42,378 bases of DNA from an uncultured Granulosicoccus sp. (GCA_937924505.1 CALDSR010000046.1:1-42378); one strand, 5' to 3'. Shown: positions 15,036 to 24,503, numbered from the stretch's first letter. The notes: a model not told the origin generated them from the letters alone. Numbers and translations are program-made.

Positions 15036-16424
15036 ATGTCAGGCATCGGTTTTGAACTTCGTAAGTACCTTGATATTGATTCTCGCTCTGGTACTTTAAA
15101 GGCATACAAGATTACTGGTCTTGTTAGCGCGGGTCCTTGGATGCTGTCCATTCTCGGGTTGATGTTGATCGGGCTGCTTGCGTTGCCGCAAGGTGCTTCG
15201 GGTGCGGATGCAAAGAGCTTCACCACATCTGTTATCTGGATGATCGGAGCATCGATGATACTGACAGGGGTCTTGCAATTGATGTTTGCTCGATTTATCG
15301 CTGATCGACTCTTTGAGAGCAAGGAAGAATTCATCAACCCTAATTTGTTGGGAGCGATACTTCTGACGACAGCTTTCAGTGGTGTCATCGGCATTGCACT
15401 CGTGCTTCTGGTCTTTCACGGAAACCTGGTTTACGAAATGCTGATGATCAGCAATTTTGTCGTTTTGTGTAATATCTGGATCATTGTCGTTTTTGCTGCA
15501 ACTCTTAAACGTTTCAAGCTGATACTGACTTCATTTGCTGCTGGCTATAGTGTGACCGTCGCGTTCTCGTTATTTTTGACGTCAATGGGGCACAATGGTT
15601 TGCTGATCGCTTTGTTGTTGGGGCATGGTTTGATATTGTTTACGATACTTGGCATCGTTATGCCGGAGTATCCTGTGACGAAAGGTGTGCGTCTGGATTT
15701 TCTCAAGCGAAGCCAGATAACTCCCGCCCTGGTTTTCATCGGGGTTTGTTATAACCTGGGATTCTGGGTTGATAAATTGATCTTCTGGCTGGTTCCAGAA
15801 ACGTCAGAGACAGTTATCGAGCCGTTGCGGGCTTCATTGATCTATGACTTGCCAATTTTTCTTGCATATATAAGCGTCATTCCGGGGATGGCAGTATTTC
15901 TACTTCGCGTCGAAACAGATTTTACTGCTGCCTATGAGAGTTTTTCTACCGCGATCAGCGGCAATGCCAGTGCGCGGGAAATTGAAAAGCTTGGGAATGA
16001 GATGGTGTTAACGGTGCGGGATGGATTGTTCCAGGTTGCGAAAATTCAAGGTGTTGCCGTGATGGTTTTTTACCTTCTCGTTCCGTCTGTTATCTCCATG
16101 TTCGGTTTTTCGAGGGCGCATGCTCACGTTTTCTACATCGATCTTGTTGGTGTTGCAGCACAGGTGGTGATGCTCGCCGTTTTGAGTGTGTTTTTCTATC
16201 TCGACAAGCTGCGAAGCGCGTGTATTTTGTGTCTGGTACTGCTGGTGAGCAATACACTATTTTCCTTTATTTCCATAGATCTTGGCCCTGACTATTATGG
16301 CTACGGGTTCGGGTTGTCGATGATATTTTCTGCGGTACTTGGTGTGCTGATGCTGGCCCGTGAGCTTGAGCGCTTTGAATTTCATACCTTTATGCGCACG
16401 CAATCCAGCAACGCACTTGCTTGA
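15036..16424 (+). CDS. pelG: Pel polysaccharide membrane transporter PelG
   Basis: Polytopic inner-membrane protein of the oligosaccharide flippase type, 462 residues with about 12 membrane segments, that partners the Pel glycosyltransferase. The opening MSGIGFELRKYLDIDSRSGTLKAYKITGLVSAGPWMLSIL (first residues MSGIGFELRK, then LVSAGPWMLS) is diagnostic of PelG. A longer open frame begins at 14985, but ATG 15036 matches family N-termini and has AAAGG upstream, so I use it. It starts 28 bp after pelE. In typical pelABCDEFG operons pelF lies between these two genes, and it is cleanly absent here. Confidence 0.92.
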   Translation: MSGIGFELRKYLDIDSRSGTLKAYKITGLVSAGPWMLSILGLMLIGLLALPQGASGADAKSFTTSVIWMIGASMILTGVLQLMFARFIADRLFESKEEFINPNLLGAILLTTAFSGVIGIALVLLVFHGNLVYEMLMISNFVVLCNIWIIVVFAATLKRFKLILTSFAAGYSVTVAFSLFLTSMGHNGLLIALLLGHGLILFTILGIVMPEYPVTKGVRLDFLKRSQITPALVFIGVCYNLGFWVDKLIFWLVPETSETVIEPLRASLIYDLPIFLAYISVIPGMAVFLLRVETDFTAAYESFSTAISGNASAREIEKLGNEMVLTVRDGLFQVAKIQGVAVMVFYLLVPSVISMFGFSRAHAHVFYIDLVGVAAQVVMLAVLSVFFYLDKLRSACILCLVLLVSNTLFSFISIDLGPDYYGYGFGLSMIFSAVLGVLMLARELERFEFHTFMRTQSSNALA

Positions 16425-16558
16425 ACACGATAACAAGCTGGCTTTAACAAGCGGGTTTCCTCGCATGTTTTGGCAGTAGAGGTCGACGATGACTTTGACT
16501 GAAGGCGATGTCAGCTAACGAGCATCACAATTGTTATCGACATAAAAAATTGTATTGC

Positions 16559-17485
16559 TCAATTTTGGTAACGTCGAAAAAGTCGCCCGTCCAGAACAAG
16601 AAGCCCCAGGCTGATGCCGGCCATACCCATCAGATGACTCATCTGCAGCTTTTCACCAAGCACCAACACACCGAGTAAAACAGCGGTTACCGGTACGAGT
16701 AACGTGACGAGTGCAATGTTCGTAGCGCCAGCGCTTGATAGAATGTTGAAGAACAAAAGATAGGCGATTGCAGTGCAGGCAACAGCTAGTAGTATGAGTG
16801 CAATCAACGTTGTGGTGCCTGGCATTAGCATAGTGAGTGGTGAGTGCATTGTTAGTGTGATGGGTAATAGGAGTGCCGTTGACCCGGTTAATTGTCCTGC
16901 GGAACTCAGCAGGGGGGGTACGCCCAGGCTTTTGAAGCGTCTGCCAAACACCGAGGCAAAACCGTAGCTGAGTGTCGCGCCCAAAATAGCGAGTTGTCCC
17001 GGCAGGGTTGAGGTTTCACCGAGGCCGATCGACGGTAACACCAGGATGACAACGCCACCGATAGCGATAAGAATGCCGATGAATTTGCGTATACAGATTT
17101 GTTCGTCAGCGAGAAAGAAATGAGCAATGACAACGGTGAATATTGGCGTCGTCGCATTAAGAATGGAAGCCAGTCCTGATGCAATGCTCTGTTGCCCCCA
17201 GACAATCAGAAAAAATGGAATGGCATTGTTCAACAAGCCCATGCCTAAAAAGGCAAGCCAGATTTCCTTGCTGCGAGGAACAGCGATACCACGTACAAGT
17301 ATGATTGACCACAACACCAGTGCAGCAAGGCCAACGCGACACAGCACAATTACCAGCGGCGGTAGCTCCGACACGGCGATCTCGACGAAAAAGAACGAAC
17401 CACCCCAGAGGATGGATAAGGCAAGCAGCATCAGCCATTCGCGAATGCCCATGGTCGCTTGAATCGTTGCCATATTGCTGTTCAA
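16559..17485 (-). CDS. EamA/DMT-family transporter
   Basis: A ten-segment inner-membrane transporter of 308 residues made of two EamA repeats. Typical landmarks are LSILWGGSFFFVEIAVSELPPLVIVLCRVGLAALVLW (segments 1-2), ILNATTPIFTVVIAHFFLADE near the end of the first repeat, and LVTLLVPVTAVLLGVLVLGEKL near the end of the second; each is quoted as a landmark. Such proteins export amino acids or other metabolites, but the substrate cannot be read. It is convergent with pelG and lies 115 bp downstream of glpK on the same strand. The start may be Met1 or Met13 (MGIREW). Confidence 0.88.
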   Translation of the reverse strand: MNSNMATIQATMGIREWLMLLALSILWGGSFFFVEIAVSELPPLVIVLCRVGLAALVLWSIILVRGIAVPRSKEIWLAFLGMGLLNNAIPFFLIVWGQQSIASGLASILNATTPIFTVVIAHFFLADEQICIRKFIGILIAIGGVVILVLPSIGLGETSTLPGQLAILGATLSYGFASVFGRRFKSLGVPPLLSSAGQLTGSTALLLPITLTMHSPLTMLMPGTTTLIALILLAVACTAIAYLLFFNILSSAGATNIALVTLLVPVTAVLLGVLVLGEKLQMSHLMGMAGISLGLLVLDGRLFRRYQN

Positions 17486-17600
17486 ATATTGTTGTCTCGA
17501 TGATAACGATCAAGCTGATTGAAGTCTGGGCGGGCCCTTCCTTTTACGATGCCATAATCCTAGTCTGGATTATTTCAGGTCCCGTCTCCAGATAACCGTC

Positions 17601-19094
17601 TTAGCTTTTGTAGTCAGAGCGTGTACGTGCAATAGCGCTTTCCCAACCATCGATCATGGTGTTACGTCTGTCCTTGTCGAGCTTGGGTGAGAAGGATCGG
17701 TCAAGCTGCCAGTTCTGTGTCAGGTCGTCCAATGATGAATATACGCCGCATTGCAAACCGGCGAGATAAGCGGCGCCTAATGCGGTTGTTTCAGTTTGTT
17801 CTGGTCTTGAGACTTCAACATTCAGGATATCAGCAAGGGTTTGTGTCAGCCAGTTGTTGTTGACCATGCCACCATCAACGCGTACACCGGAGATACTTGC
17901 GCCGTCTGAGCGCATTGCATCAAGCAGGTCCATCGTCTGGAAGCACACTGATTCGAGCGTCGCTCGGGCAACGGCAGCTGGGCCTGTGTCGCGGGTCAGG
18001 CCATACAGTGCGCCACGTGCGTCGGCATCCCAATGGGGTGCGCCCAGACCGGTAAATGCGGGGACGAGATAAACACCTTGATTGTCATCGATACTTTGTA
18101 CCAGGCCTTCTGTTTCACTGGCCGATTTGATCAGGCCAAGGCCATCACGTAACCATTGAACAGCTGCGCCTGCAACAAATATGGAACCTTCTATCGCGTA
18201 GTTCGTTTTACCATCGAGTCGATAAGCAACCGTTGTCAGCAAACGGTTCTTTGAAGGTATCGGTTTGTCGCCGGTATTGAGCATCATGAAGCAACCGGTT
18301 CCGTAAGTACTCTTGACCATGCCGTTGTCAAAGCAGACCTGGCCTATGGATGCCGCGTGTTGATCACCGGCAACGCCTGCAATCGGTAAGCTTTTTCCCA
18401 GAACGGATGATTCGCTGGTGCCAAAGTCAGCTGCGCAATCACGCACTTCGGGCAACAGTTCCATCGGTACATTGATAATGTCGCAGAGTTCCTTGTCCCA
18501 CGCATTTTTGTGAATATCGAACAACAAGGTACGGCAGGCATTGGTGCTGTCGGTCACGTGCATCTTGCCGCCAGTCAATCGCCAAATCAGAAACGTATCA
18601 ACGGTGCCGAAAACGAGTTCGCCGCGCTCGGCTCTGGCACGCGCACCCTCAACGTTGTCGAGAATCCACGCGATCTTGGTACCGGAGAAGTAGGGATCAA
18701 GCAACAGGCCGGTTTTTTCGGTAACTCGGTCGGCCTTGCCCGCATTGCTTAGCGCACGACAAGTATCTGCAGTGCGTCGATCTTGCCAGACGATAGCCTT
18801 GTGAATTGCCTTGCCGGTTTTTCGATCCCATACAAGGGTGGTTTCGCGCTGATTGGTGATGCCAATCGCGGCAATGGTTCGACCTGCCTTGTCAGCGGTC
18901 GTCAGGGCCTTGCGACAAACACCGAGTGTCGTCTCCCAGATTTCCTCGGGGTCATGCTCCACCCAGCCTGACTGCGGGTAGAACTGCGTGAATTCCTTTT
19001 GCTCCACGGCAAAGGTGCTGCCGTTCTTTTCAAACAGCATGGCACGAGAACTGGTGGTGCCTTGGTCAATACTGAGGAGGAGGGGTGTGCTCAT
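17601..19094 (-). CDS. glpK: Glycerol kinase
   Basis: Phosphorylates cytoplasmic glycerol to sn-glycerol 3-phosphate. The 497-residue FGGY-family protein opens [20 protein letters not shown], and shows the glycerol-kinase hallmarks [59 protein letters not shown] and [17 protein letters not shown]. The open frame extends upstream to 19205, but that extension overlaps the glpR start and has no family match, so I start at 19094, where AAGGG lies about 8-12 bases upstream. It is divergent from glpR across 109 bp containing a 10-bp inverted repeat, so glycerol kinase and the repressor are probably co-controlled. Confidence 0.96.
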   Translation of the reverse strand: MSTPLLLSIDQGTTSSRAMLFEKNGSTFAVEQKEFTQFYPQSGWVEHDPEEIWETTLGVCRKALTTADKAGRTIAAIGITNQRETTLVWDRKTGKAIHKAIVWQDRRTADTCRALSNAGKADRVTEKTGLLLDPYFSGTKIAWILDNVEGARARAERGELVFGTVDTFLIWRLTGGKMHVTDSTNACRTLLFDIHKNAWDKELCDIINVPMELLPEVRDCAADFGTSESSVLGKSLPIAGVAGDQHAASIGQVCFDNGMVKSTYGTGCFMMLNTGDKPIPSKNRLLTTVAYRLDGKTNYAIEGSIFVAGAAVQWLRDGLGLIKSASETEGLVQSIDDNQGVYLVPAFTGLGAPHWDADARGALYGLTRDTGPAAVARATLESVCFQTMDLLDAMRSDGASISGVRVDGGMVNNNWLTQTLADILNVEVSRPEQTETTALGAAYLAGLQCGVYSSLDDLTQNWQLDRSFSPKLDKDRRNTMIDGWESAIARTRSDYKS

Positions 19095-19151
19095 GGATCG
19101 GGGCCCTTTTTTCATCCATTGTACTGCCGTGAACAAATTCTGGAAGCTCAC

Positions 19152-19197
19152 TTCGTTTGGGGTTTCGTTTATAGTCGATATCAGGCAAAACGAAACC
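19152..19197. promoter_or_regulatory. Putative GlpR operator between glpK and glpR
   Basis: GGTTTCGTTT (19161-19170) and its exact complement AAACGAAACC (19188-19197) are 17 bp apart, with a further TTCGTTT at 19152-19158. The right arm ends six bases before the glpR ATG. DeoR-type regulators often bind spaced TTTCG-type half-sites, and their overlap with both start regions suggests autorepression and repression of glpK. Confidence 0.6.
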
Positions 19198-19203
19198 GTA
19201 TAC

Positions 19204-19965
19204 ATGTCCGAAGAACGCCGGCAGGCGATATTGGATGTTGCCAGAGAAAGTGGCCAAGTCAGTGTTGAGGAGCTTCTGAAGCGGTTTGACGTAACGCCTC
19301 AGACCATCAGAAAAGATCTCAATCGCCTGTGTCAATCGCGCTTGTTGTTGCGCACACACGGTGGCGCAAGATTGGCCTCCAGTGTCGAGAATATGAGCTA
19401 CGAAGCGCGGCGTATGTTGGCCGGCGAGCGCAAACAGGCCATTGGCCGAGCAGTAGCGGCCATTATTCCCGATGAAGCCTCGCTCTTCGTCAACATAGGT
19501 ACCACGACTGAAGCGGTTGCCCAGGCTTTGCTGCAGCATCAGCGGTTGCTGGTGATTACGAACAACATCAATGTCGCTTCATTGATTCGCCCATACCCGG
19601 AAAACAAGGTGATCATTGCGTCTGGAGAAGTGCGTTCATCTGACGGTGGAATCGTCGGTGAAGCAGCTGTTGACTTTATCAATCAGTTCAAGGTCGACTT
19701 TGCTGTGATCGGTGCGTCGGCCATAGATGCGAGCGGCGCCTTGCTTGATTTCGACTATCGGGAAGTCAAGGTAACGCAGGCGATCATGTCCAACGCGCGT
19801 CATGTCATTTTGGTGGCAGACAGCAGTAAGTACGAACGGGCTGCGCCGGTGCGAATTGGCCATATATCGCAAACCCACTCCTTTGTAACCGACGTTTGCC
19901 CGGGGGTGAAATTCAGGGATCTATTGTCGAGTTTCGATATTCGTACAATCGAAACCGGGGGATAA
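19204..19965 (+). CDS. glpR: DeoR-family glycerol regulon repressor GlpR
   Basis: Transcription repressor of 253 residues, expected to release DNA on binding glycerol 3-phosphate. The N-terminal helix-turn-helix reads [38 protein letters not shown] (residues about 5-42; landmarks [10 protein letters not shown] and TPQTIRKDL). The effector domain carries [40 protein letters not shown] and VADSSKY, typical of GlpR/DeoR sensors. A longer frame opens at 18988 inside glpK, but MSEERR at 19204 is the family start. No Shine-Dalgarno precedes it; the putative operator arm occupies that place. It leads the importer genes after a 114-bp gap. Confidence 0.93.
   Translation: MSEERRQAILDVARESGQVSVEELLKRFDVTPQTIRKDLNRLCQSRLLLRTHGGARLASSVENMSYEARRMLAGERKQAIGRAVAAIIPDEASLFVNIGTTTEAVAQALLQHQRLLVITNNINVASLIRPYPENKVIIASGEVRSSDGGIVGEAAVDFINQFKVDFAVIGASAIDASGALLDFDYREVKVTQAIMSNARHVILVADSSKYERAAPVRIGHISQTHSFVTDVCPGVKFRDLLSSFDIRTIETGG
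19931..19955. promoter_or_regulatory. Inverted repeat at the 3' end of glpR
   Basis: GTTTCGAT (19931-19938) and ATCGAAAC (19948-19955) are exact complements 9 bp apart. It lies inside the last codons of glpR, 56 bp upstream of similar repeats before glpS, and could be an auxiliary GlpR site. Codon constraints make coincidence possible. Confidence 0.4.
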
Positions 19966-20011
19966 GGGTTTCATCGAGTTGAATCTGCCTCGCAAGTCAT
20001 TTCCACCTGAG

Positions 20012-20065
20012 TTTCGATTGACTTTCGATTTTCAGAGCATTAGGGTCATTAAGGTAATTTTCGAT
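20012..20065 (+). promoter_or_regulatory. TTTCGATT direct repeats upstream of glpS
   Basis: TTTCGATT occurs at 20012-20019 and 20023-20030, an 11-bp step that puts both on one face of the helix, and TTTTCGAT again at 20058-20065. They lie just before the glpS start at 20080. Similarity to the half-sites near glpK suggests GlpR control of the importer. Confidence 0.5.
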
Positions 20066-20079
20066 AGCCTCATGAATCC

Positions 20080-21156
20080 ATGTTAGAGCTCAGCGGTGTC
20101 AGCAAGACGGTGGGTACCATAAATCACATCCGTGACGTGAATCTGAGTCTCGAGCGTGGTTCATTGAATGTACTGCTCGGTCCAACCTTGTCTGGCAAGA
20201 CCACATTGATGCGGCTGATGGCCGGGCTGGATCGTCCGACCGCGGGCGATATTCGTATGGATGGCAAATCGGTGGTGGGTGTGTCTGTCAGACGCCGCAA
20301 TGTGGCGATGGTCTATCAACAATTCATCAACTACCCGACGTTGACGGTATACGAGAACATCGCTTCGCCCTTGCGGATTGAAGGTGTCGACAAGGCGACA
20401 ATCAAAAAGAAGGTGGCTGAAGCGGCAGATTTACTAAAGCTGACCGAGTTTCTCGATCGTACCCCATTGAATCTCTCGGGTGGTCAGCAGCAACGCACTG
20501 CGCTGGCTCGTGCGCTGGTCAAAGGTGCCGAGCTAGTGTTGCTTGACGAGCCATTGGCAAACCTTGACTACAAACTCCGTGAAGAGCTGCGCGTGGAATT
20601 GCCGCGACTTTTTGCTGAAACCGGAGCTATCTTTGTGTACGCGACCACCGAACCCCATGAAGCCCTGCTACTGGGTGGACGTACCGCAGCCTTGCATGAG
20701 GGTTCGGTCACTCAGTTCGGTAATACGATAGATGTTTACAATCGACCCGCAGATGTTCAGACTGCTCAAACCTTTGCTGACCCGCCCTTGAATGTTGGCA
20801 ACGTCTCCATCAAGGACCGCGCGATGAGTTTCGACGGGAAGCCATTATCACGCGTCGATCCGATTGACGATGGACACTACACGCTGGGCATCCGGCCACA
20901 CCATTTGTCGCTATCTGCATCACGTAATCACACCGTGTCAGTTCAGGCTGTGATCGGCACCAGTGAGATCACCGGTTCTGAAACCTATATTCATGTCGAG
21001 GTCGGGGGTGAGAAATGGGTGATATTGACCCATGGTGTGCATCGGCTGGCTAGTGGCACATCCATCACCGTCCATCTTGATCCAAGCCGCTTTTATTTGT
21101 TTGATGAAAACGGCAAACTTGCGCAAGCGCCAACAAGTGTTGCAGAGGCGGCTTGA
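20080..21156 (+). CDS. glpS: Glycerol ABC transporter ATPase GlpS
   Basis: First ATPase of the GlpSTPQUV glycerol importer, 358 residues. Walker A is GPTLSGKTT (the unusual TLSGK form seen in GlpS-type proteins), the signature LSGGQQQRTALARALV and Walker B LVLLDEPLANLD are canonical. The switch region reads VYATTEPHEALLLGG, with no His at the usual VTHD position. A MalK-like regulatory domain follows (about 235-358; LGIRPHHLSLS). It overlaps neither neighbour but is only 4 bp from glpT. The missing switch histidine is complemented by an intact one in GlpT, implying an obligate heterodimer. Confidence 0.92.
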   Translation: MLELSGVSKTVGTINHIRDVNLSLERGSLNVLLGPTLSGKTTLMRLMAGLDRPTAGDIRMDGKSVVGVSVRRRNVAMVYQQFINYPTLTVYENIASPLRIEGVDKATIKKKVAEAADLLKLTEFLDRTPLNLSGGQQQRTALARALVKGAELVLLDEPLANLDYKLREELRVELPRLFAETGAIFVYATTEPHEALLLGGRTAALHEGSVTQFGNTIDVYNRPADVQTAQTFADPPLNVGNVSIKDRAMSFDGKPLSRVDPIDDGHYTLGIRPHHLSLSASRNHTVSVQAVIGTSEITGSETYIHVEVGGEKWVILTHGVHRLASGTSITVHLDPSRFYLFDENGKLAQAPTSVAEAA

Positions 21157-21160
21157 TAAC

Positions 21161-22246
21161 ATGGCTGCAATCACCCTTGAAACGCTGGCGCATTCTTACC
21201 TGAAAAACCCCAAGGTCGATGCCGACTTTGCACTCAAGAAAATCGACTATGAATGGCAGGACGGTGGAGCCTATGCCTTGCTGGGACCGTCCGGTTGTGG
21301 CAAGACGACCTTGCTAAACATTATTTCCGGCTTGCTTGTACCATCGCGTGGCAGAGTCAAGTTCGATGGCAAGGATGTGACGGATCTGTCTCCCGAAGAA
21401 CGCAATATCGCACAGGTTTTCCAGTTTCCGGTGATCTACGACACCATGTCCGTAGCGGACAATCTCGCCTTTCCACTCTTGAATCGTGGTGTAGCGAAAA
21501 AAGAAGTCAAGGATCGCGTGGCGAAGATGCTTGACACATTGGATCTGACGGACAAAGCCAAACGTCGTGCGCGCGGATTGACAGCAGATGAAAAACAAAA
21601 AATATCCCTGGGGCGTGGCCTGGTGCGTTATGACGTCAATGCCATTCTTTTTGATGAGCCCTTGACGGTTATCGACCCGCATATGAAGTGGCAGTTAAGG
21701 ACCAAACTGAAAGAATTGCACGAACAGTTTAGCCATACGATGATATACGTCACGCATGATCAAACCGAGGCGCTCACGTTTGCTGACAAGGTGGTGGTCA
21801 TGTACGAAGGCGAAGTGGTGCAGATCGGTACGCCGGAAGAACTTTTTGATAAGCCAGCGCATACCTTTGTCGGTTACTTTATTGGCTCGCCCGGTATGAA
21901 TATTTTGCCTGGCCGTGTTGAAGGCAATACGGTGTCTGTAGCTGGCAAGTCTTTACAGCTGGCGCACGCCTATCCGGCCATGAACGGCAAGGTAGAAGTG
22001 GGTATTCGTCCGGAGTTCATCAAGGTTGCGCGTCGTGATGAAGCCAGTGATGCCGGCATGCCGATGGATATCCGGGGTGTCGAGAACGTTGGCAGGCACA
22101 AGATAGTTCGCGGCACGATCGACGGTGAATCCATTGACGCAGTCCTTGACGAAAATGACTCTGTGCCAAGCGAACCCTATGCGGTGTTCGACACAAGCCG
22201 CGTCAATGTGTATGAGGATTCCCATCTGGTGAGGACGAGCGCGTGA
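21161..22246 (+). CDS. glpT: Glycerol ABC transporter ATPase GlpT
   Basis: Second ATPase of the importer (this GlpT is unrelated to the enterobacterial glycerol-3-phosphate antiporter). 361 residues. Walker A GPSGCGKTT, Q-loop QVFQFPVIYDTMSV, Walker B AILFDEPLTVIDPH and switch VTHDQTEALTFAD are intact. The signature is degenerate: LTADEKQKISLGRGLV in place of LSGGQ. A longer frame starts at 21032 within glpS, but ATG 21161 follows the glpS stop directly and gives the family N-terminus MAAITLETLAHSY. Its stop overlaps the permease GTG. The C-terminal domain (GIRPEFIKVA) is MalK-like. Confidence 0.92.
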   Translation: MAAITLETLAHSYLKNPKVDADFALKKIDYEWQDGGAYALLGPSGCGKTTLLNIISGLLVPSRGRVKFDGKDVTDLSPEERNIAQVFQFPVIYDTMSVADNLAFPLLNRGVAKKEVKDRVAKMLDTLDLTDKAKRRARGLTADEKQKISLGRGLVRYDVNAILFDEPLTVIDPHMKWQLRTKLKELHEQFSHTMIYVTHDQTEALTFADKVVVMYEGEVVQIGTPEELFDKPAHTFVGYFIGSPGMNILPGRVEGNTVSVAGKSLQLAHAYPAMNGKVEVGIRPEFIKVARRDEASDAGMPMDIRGVENVGRHKIVRGTIDGESIDAVLDENDSVPSEPYAVFDTSRVNVYEDSHLVRTSA

Positions 22247-23130
22247 TCGACAAGCCATTCGACAATCGCGCGTGGTTTTTTGTATTGCCGGTTTTTGTGC
22301 TTGTAGCCATCAGCGCCATCATCCCGTTGATGACGGTGGTCAATTATTCGGTACAGGATACCTTTGGCAACAATCAGTTCTTCTGGGTTGGTACCGAGTG
22401 GTATGAAGAATTACTGAGCTCAAGTCGCTTTCACGATGCGCTGCTCAGAAATCTTCTGTTTTCAGGAATCATACTAGCGATCGAAATCCCTCTCGGTATA
22501 GCCATTGCCCTGTCGATGCCGAAGAAAGGGATATGGGTGCCGGTGTGTCTTATCCTCATGGCCTTGCCGCTACTGATTCCCTGGAACGTGGTTGGCACTA
22601 TCTGGCAGGTCTTTGGTCGGGCTGATATCGGATTGATGGGTGCGGCGCTGGCCAAGCTCGGCATTCCCTATAACTATGCAACAAAGCCGTTTGATGCCTG
22701 GGTGACCATTGTCATCATGGATGTGTGGCACTGGACCAGTCTTGTTGTGCTGCTGTGTTACTCCGGTTTGGTTGCCATTCCTGAGGCCTACTACCAGGCA
22801 GCACGAATCGATGGTGCATCGCGCTGGAAGGTATTTCGTTTTATCCAGCTACCCAAAATGAAACGCGTGCTGTTGATTGCTGTATTGCTGCGCTTTATGG
22901 ATAGCTTCATGATCTACACCGAGCCTTTTGTGCTCACAGGTGGTGGTCCGGGCAACTCAACCACTTTCCTGTCGATCGATCTTGTCAAGATGGCTATTGG
23001 TCAATTTGATCTGGGGCCAGCCGCGGCCATGTCCATCGTGTACTTCCTGATCATTCTCCTGATGTCCTGGGTGTTCTATACCGTGATGGAAAATTACGGT
23101 AGCGATGCGCCCGAGAAGGGAGTTGATTAG
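22243..23130 (+). CDS. glpP: Glycerol ABC transporter permease GlpP
   Basis: MalF-type permease of the importer, 295 residues with six membrane segments. The EAA loop is EAYYQAARIDGASRWKVFRF (about residues 185-204). It starts with GTG overlapping the glpT stop (GTGA), so it is translationally coupled. One base separates its stop from the next permease start. The name GlpP follows the glpSTPQUV scheme known from rhizobia. Confidence 0.92.
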   Translation: MIDKPFDNRAWFFVLPVFVLVAISAIIPLMTVVNYSVQDTFGNNQFFWVGTEWYEELLSSSRFHDALLRNLLFSGIILAIEIPLGIAIALSMPKKGIWVPVCLILMALPLLIPWNVVGTIWQVFGRADIGLMGAALAKLGIPYNYATKPFDAWVTIVIMDVWHWTSLVVLLCYSGLVAIPEAYYQAARIDGASRWKVFRFIQLPKMKRVLLIAVLLRFMDSFMIYTEPFVLTGGGPGNSTTFLSIDLVKMAIGQFDLGPAAAMSIVYFLIILLMSWVFYTVMENYGSDAPEKGVD

Positions 23131-23131
23131 C

Positions 23132-23947
23132 ATGAGCAATGTCAGGCAAAGTCGCTTGCGGGGTTGGGTGCCGACGCTCTACATCATTTTTCTGATGTTG
23201 CCGATCTATTGGCTCATCAATATGAGCTTCAAGACCAATCAGGAAATTCTCTCGACGTTTACCTTTTTTCCAGACAATCCAACACTGAGAAATTACCGCG
23301 TCATTCTGACTGATCCTTCCTGGTATAACGGCTATATCAATTCGATCATCTATGTGTTGATCAATATGGTGATTTCGGTCAGCGTTGCCTTGCCGGCGGC
23401 TTATGCTTTTAGCCGCTATCGTTTTCTCGGTGACAAGCATATGTTTTTCTGGTTGCTGACTAACCGAATGGCACCACCTGCAGTGTTTGCATTGCCGTTC
23501 TTTCAACTGTATTCAGCGTTTGGTCTGTTCGACACACACTTTGCCGTGGCGCTCGCGCATTGTTTGTTCAACGTGCCGCTTGCCGTCTGGATTCTGGAAG
23601 GCTTCATGTCAGGAGTACCCAGGGAGATCGATGAAACAGCCTATATTGATGGCTATTCCTTCCCGCGATTTTTCGTGCGGATCTTCATGCCGCTGATCGG
23701 TTCCGGAATAGGCGTGGCTGCGTTCTTCTGTTTCATGTTCAGTTGGGTGGAATTGTTGCTTGCGCGTACCCTGACGGCAACCAGTGCCAAACCAATAACA
23801 GCGACCATGACGCGGACCGTGTCGGCATCCGGTCTCGACTGGGGTGTGCTGGCAGCTGCTGGCGTGCTAACCATTATCCCGGGTGCCTTGGTTATCTATT
23901 TTGTGCGTAACTACATCGCCAAGGGCTTTGCCCTCGGGCGGGTGTAG
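23132..23947 (+). CDS. glpQ: Glycerol ABC transporter permease GlpQ
   Basis: MalG-type permease of the importer, 271 residues and six membrane segments. The EAA loop reads EIDETAYIDGYSFPRFFVRI (about 165-184). The open frame begins at 23105, but ATG 23132 has GAAGGGAG upstream and follows the glpP stop by one base, so I use it. Despite the symbol, this is not the glycerophosphodiester phosphodiesterase called GlpQ in enterobacteria. The C-terminal segment IIPGALVIYFVRNYIAKGFALG is typical of sugar/polyol permeases of this class. Confidence 0.92.
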   Translation: MSNVRQSRLRGWVPTLYIIFLMLPIYWLINMSFKTNQEILSTFTFFPDNPTLRNYRVILTDPSWYNGYINSIIYVLINMVISVSVALPAAYAFSRYRFLGDKHMFFWLLTNRMAPPAVFALPFFQLYSAFGLFDTHFAVALAHCLFNVPLAVWILEGFMSGVPREIDETAYIDGYSFPRFFVRIFMPLIGSGIGVAAFFCFMFSWVELLLARTLTATSAKPITATMTRTVSASGLDWGVLAAAGVLTIIPGALVIYFVRNYIAKGFALGRV

Positions 23948-23957
23948 GAGAACACGA

Positions 23958-24404
23958 GTGAATACGGTCAACACCAGCAATAGCACTGACAGCGCTCAAC
24001 ATCATCCTGTGTTGAAGCCGACTGCGCGTAGTTCCAATGCAATGCGGGCCAGCGTGATCCTCATTTTGACGATACTGGCGCTCGCGATCGCGGCGTACTG
24101 GTATGTCAGCGTCAATGATGATGTGTCGCTGGCCTGGATGGCGTGGACCAAGGTCACTGCAATCTTTTTTATTACCATCGTGTGTTTGTTGCTGGCGATG
24201 GCTGTGTGGGAGGCTTTCAGTCCGGGTGGTAATCCACGGGTTGGCATTCTCCGTTTTGAAACCACTCGGGGGGACAGACTGTTCCTGTCATTGCTTGGCA
24301 GTGCATTTATCCATCTTGGCTGGCTGGCCTTTGTCGGCACGGACTTGTGGAAAGCGCTGGGCGTGTCTGTCTTGTATGCCATTGTGGTATTTCTGGTGGT
24401 CTAG
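23958..24404 (+). CDS. glpU: Small membrane protein GlpU (DUF2160-like)
   Basis: A 148-residue membrane protein in the position of glpU of glycerol ABC operons. The C-terminal two thirds match that family's plan: WMAWTKVTAIFFITIVCLLLAMAVWEAFSPGGNPRVGILRFETTRGDRLFLSLLGSAFIHLGWLAF (landmarks WMAWT and RGDRLFLSLLGSAFIHL) and a last hydrophobic segment. It carries an extra N-terminal region: about 27 polar residues followed by a further hydrophobic segment (ASVILILTILALAIAAYWY). I chose GTG 23958 because TAGGAG lies 7 bases upstream. The role in transport is unknown. A later start (Met29) would still keep the extra membrane segment. Confidence 0.82.
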   Translation: MNTVNTSNSTDSAQHHPVLKPTARSSNAMRASVILILTILALAIAAYWYVSVNDDVSLAWMAWTKVTAIFFITIVCLLLAMAVWEAFSPGGNPRVGILRFETTRGDRLFLSLLGSAFIHLGWLAFVGTDLWKALGVSVLYAIVVFLVV

Positions 24405-24503
24405 TTTGGTTTTCGCTGAAGTTCAGTCGTGAATGAGTGCATCGTTAAAATGAATTACCTCGTTAAGCGGTATTGCTATTGGTAGTGAAGTCAAGCGGTT
24501 CAT

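Noticed and set aside
18988..19203. N-terminal extension of GlpR
   Set aside because: It lies inside glpK on the other strand; the family start is MSEERR at 19204.
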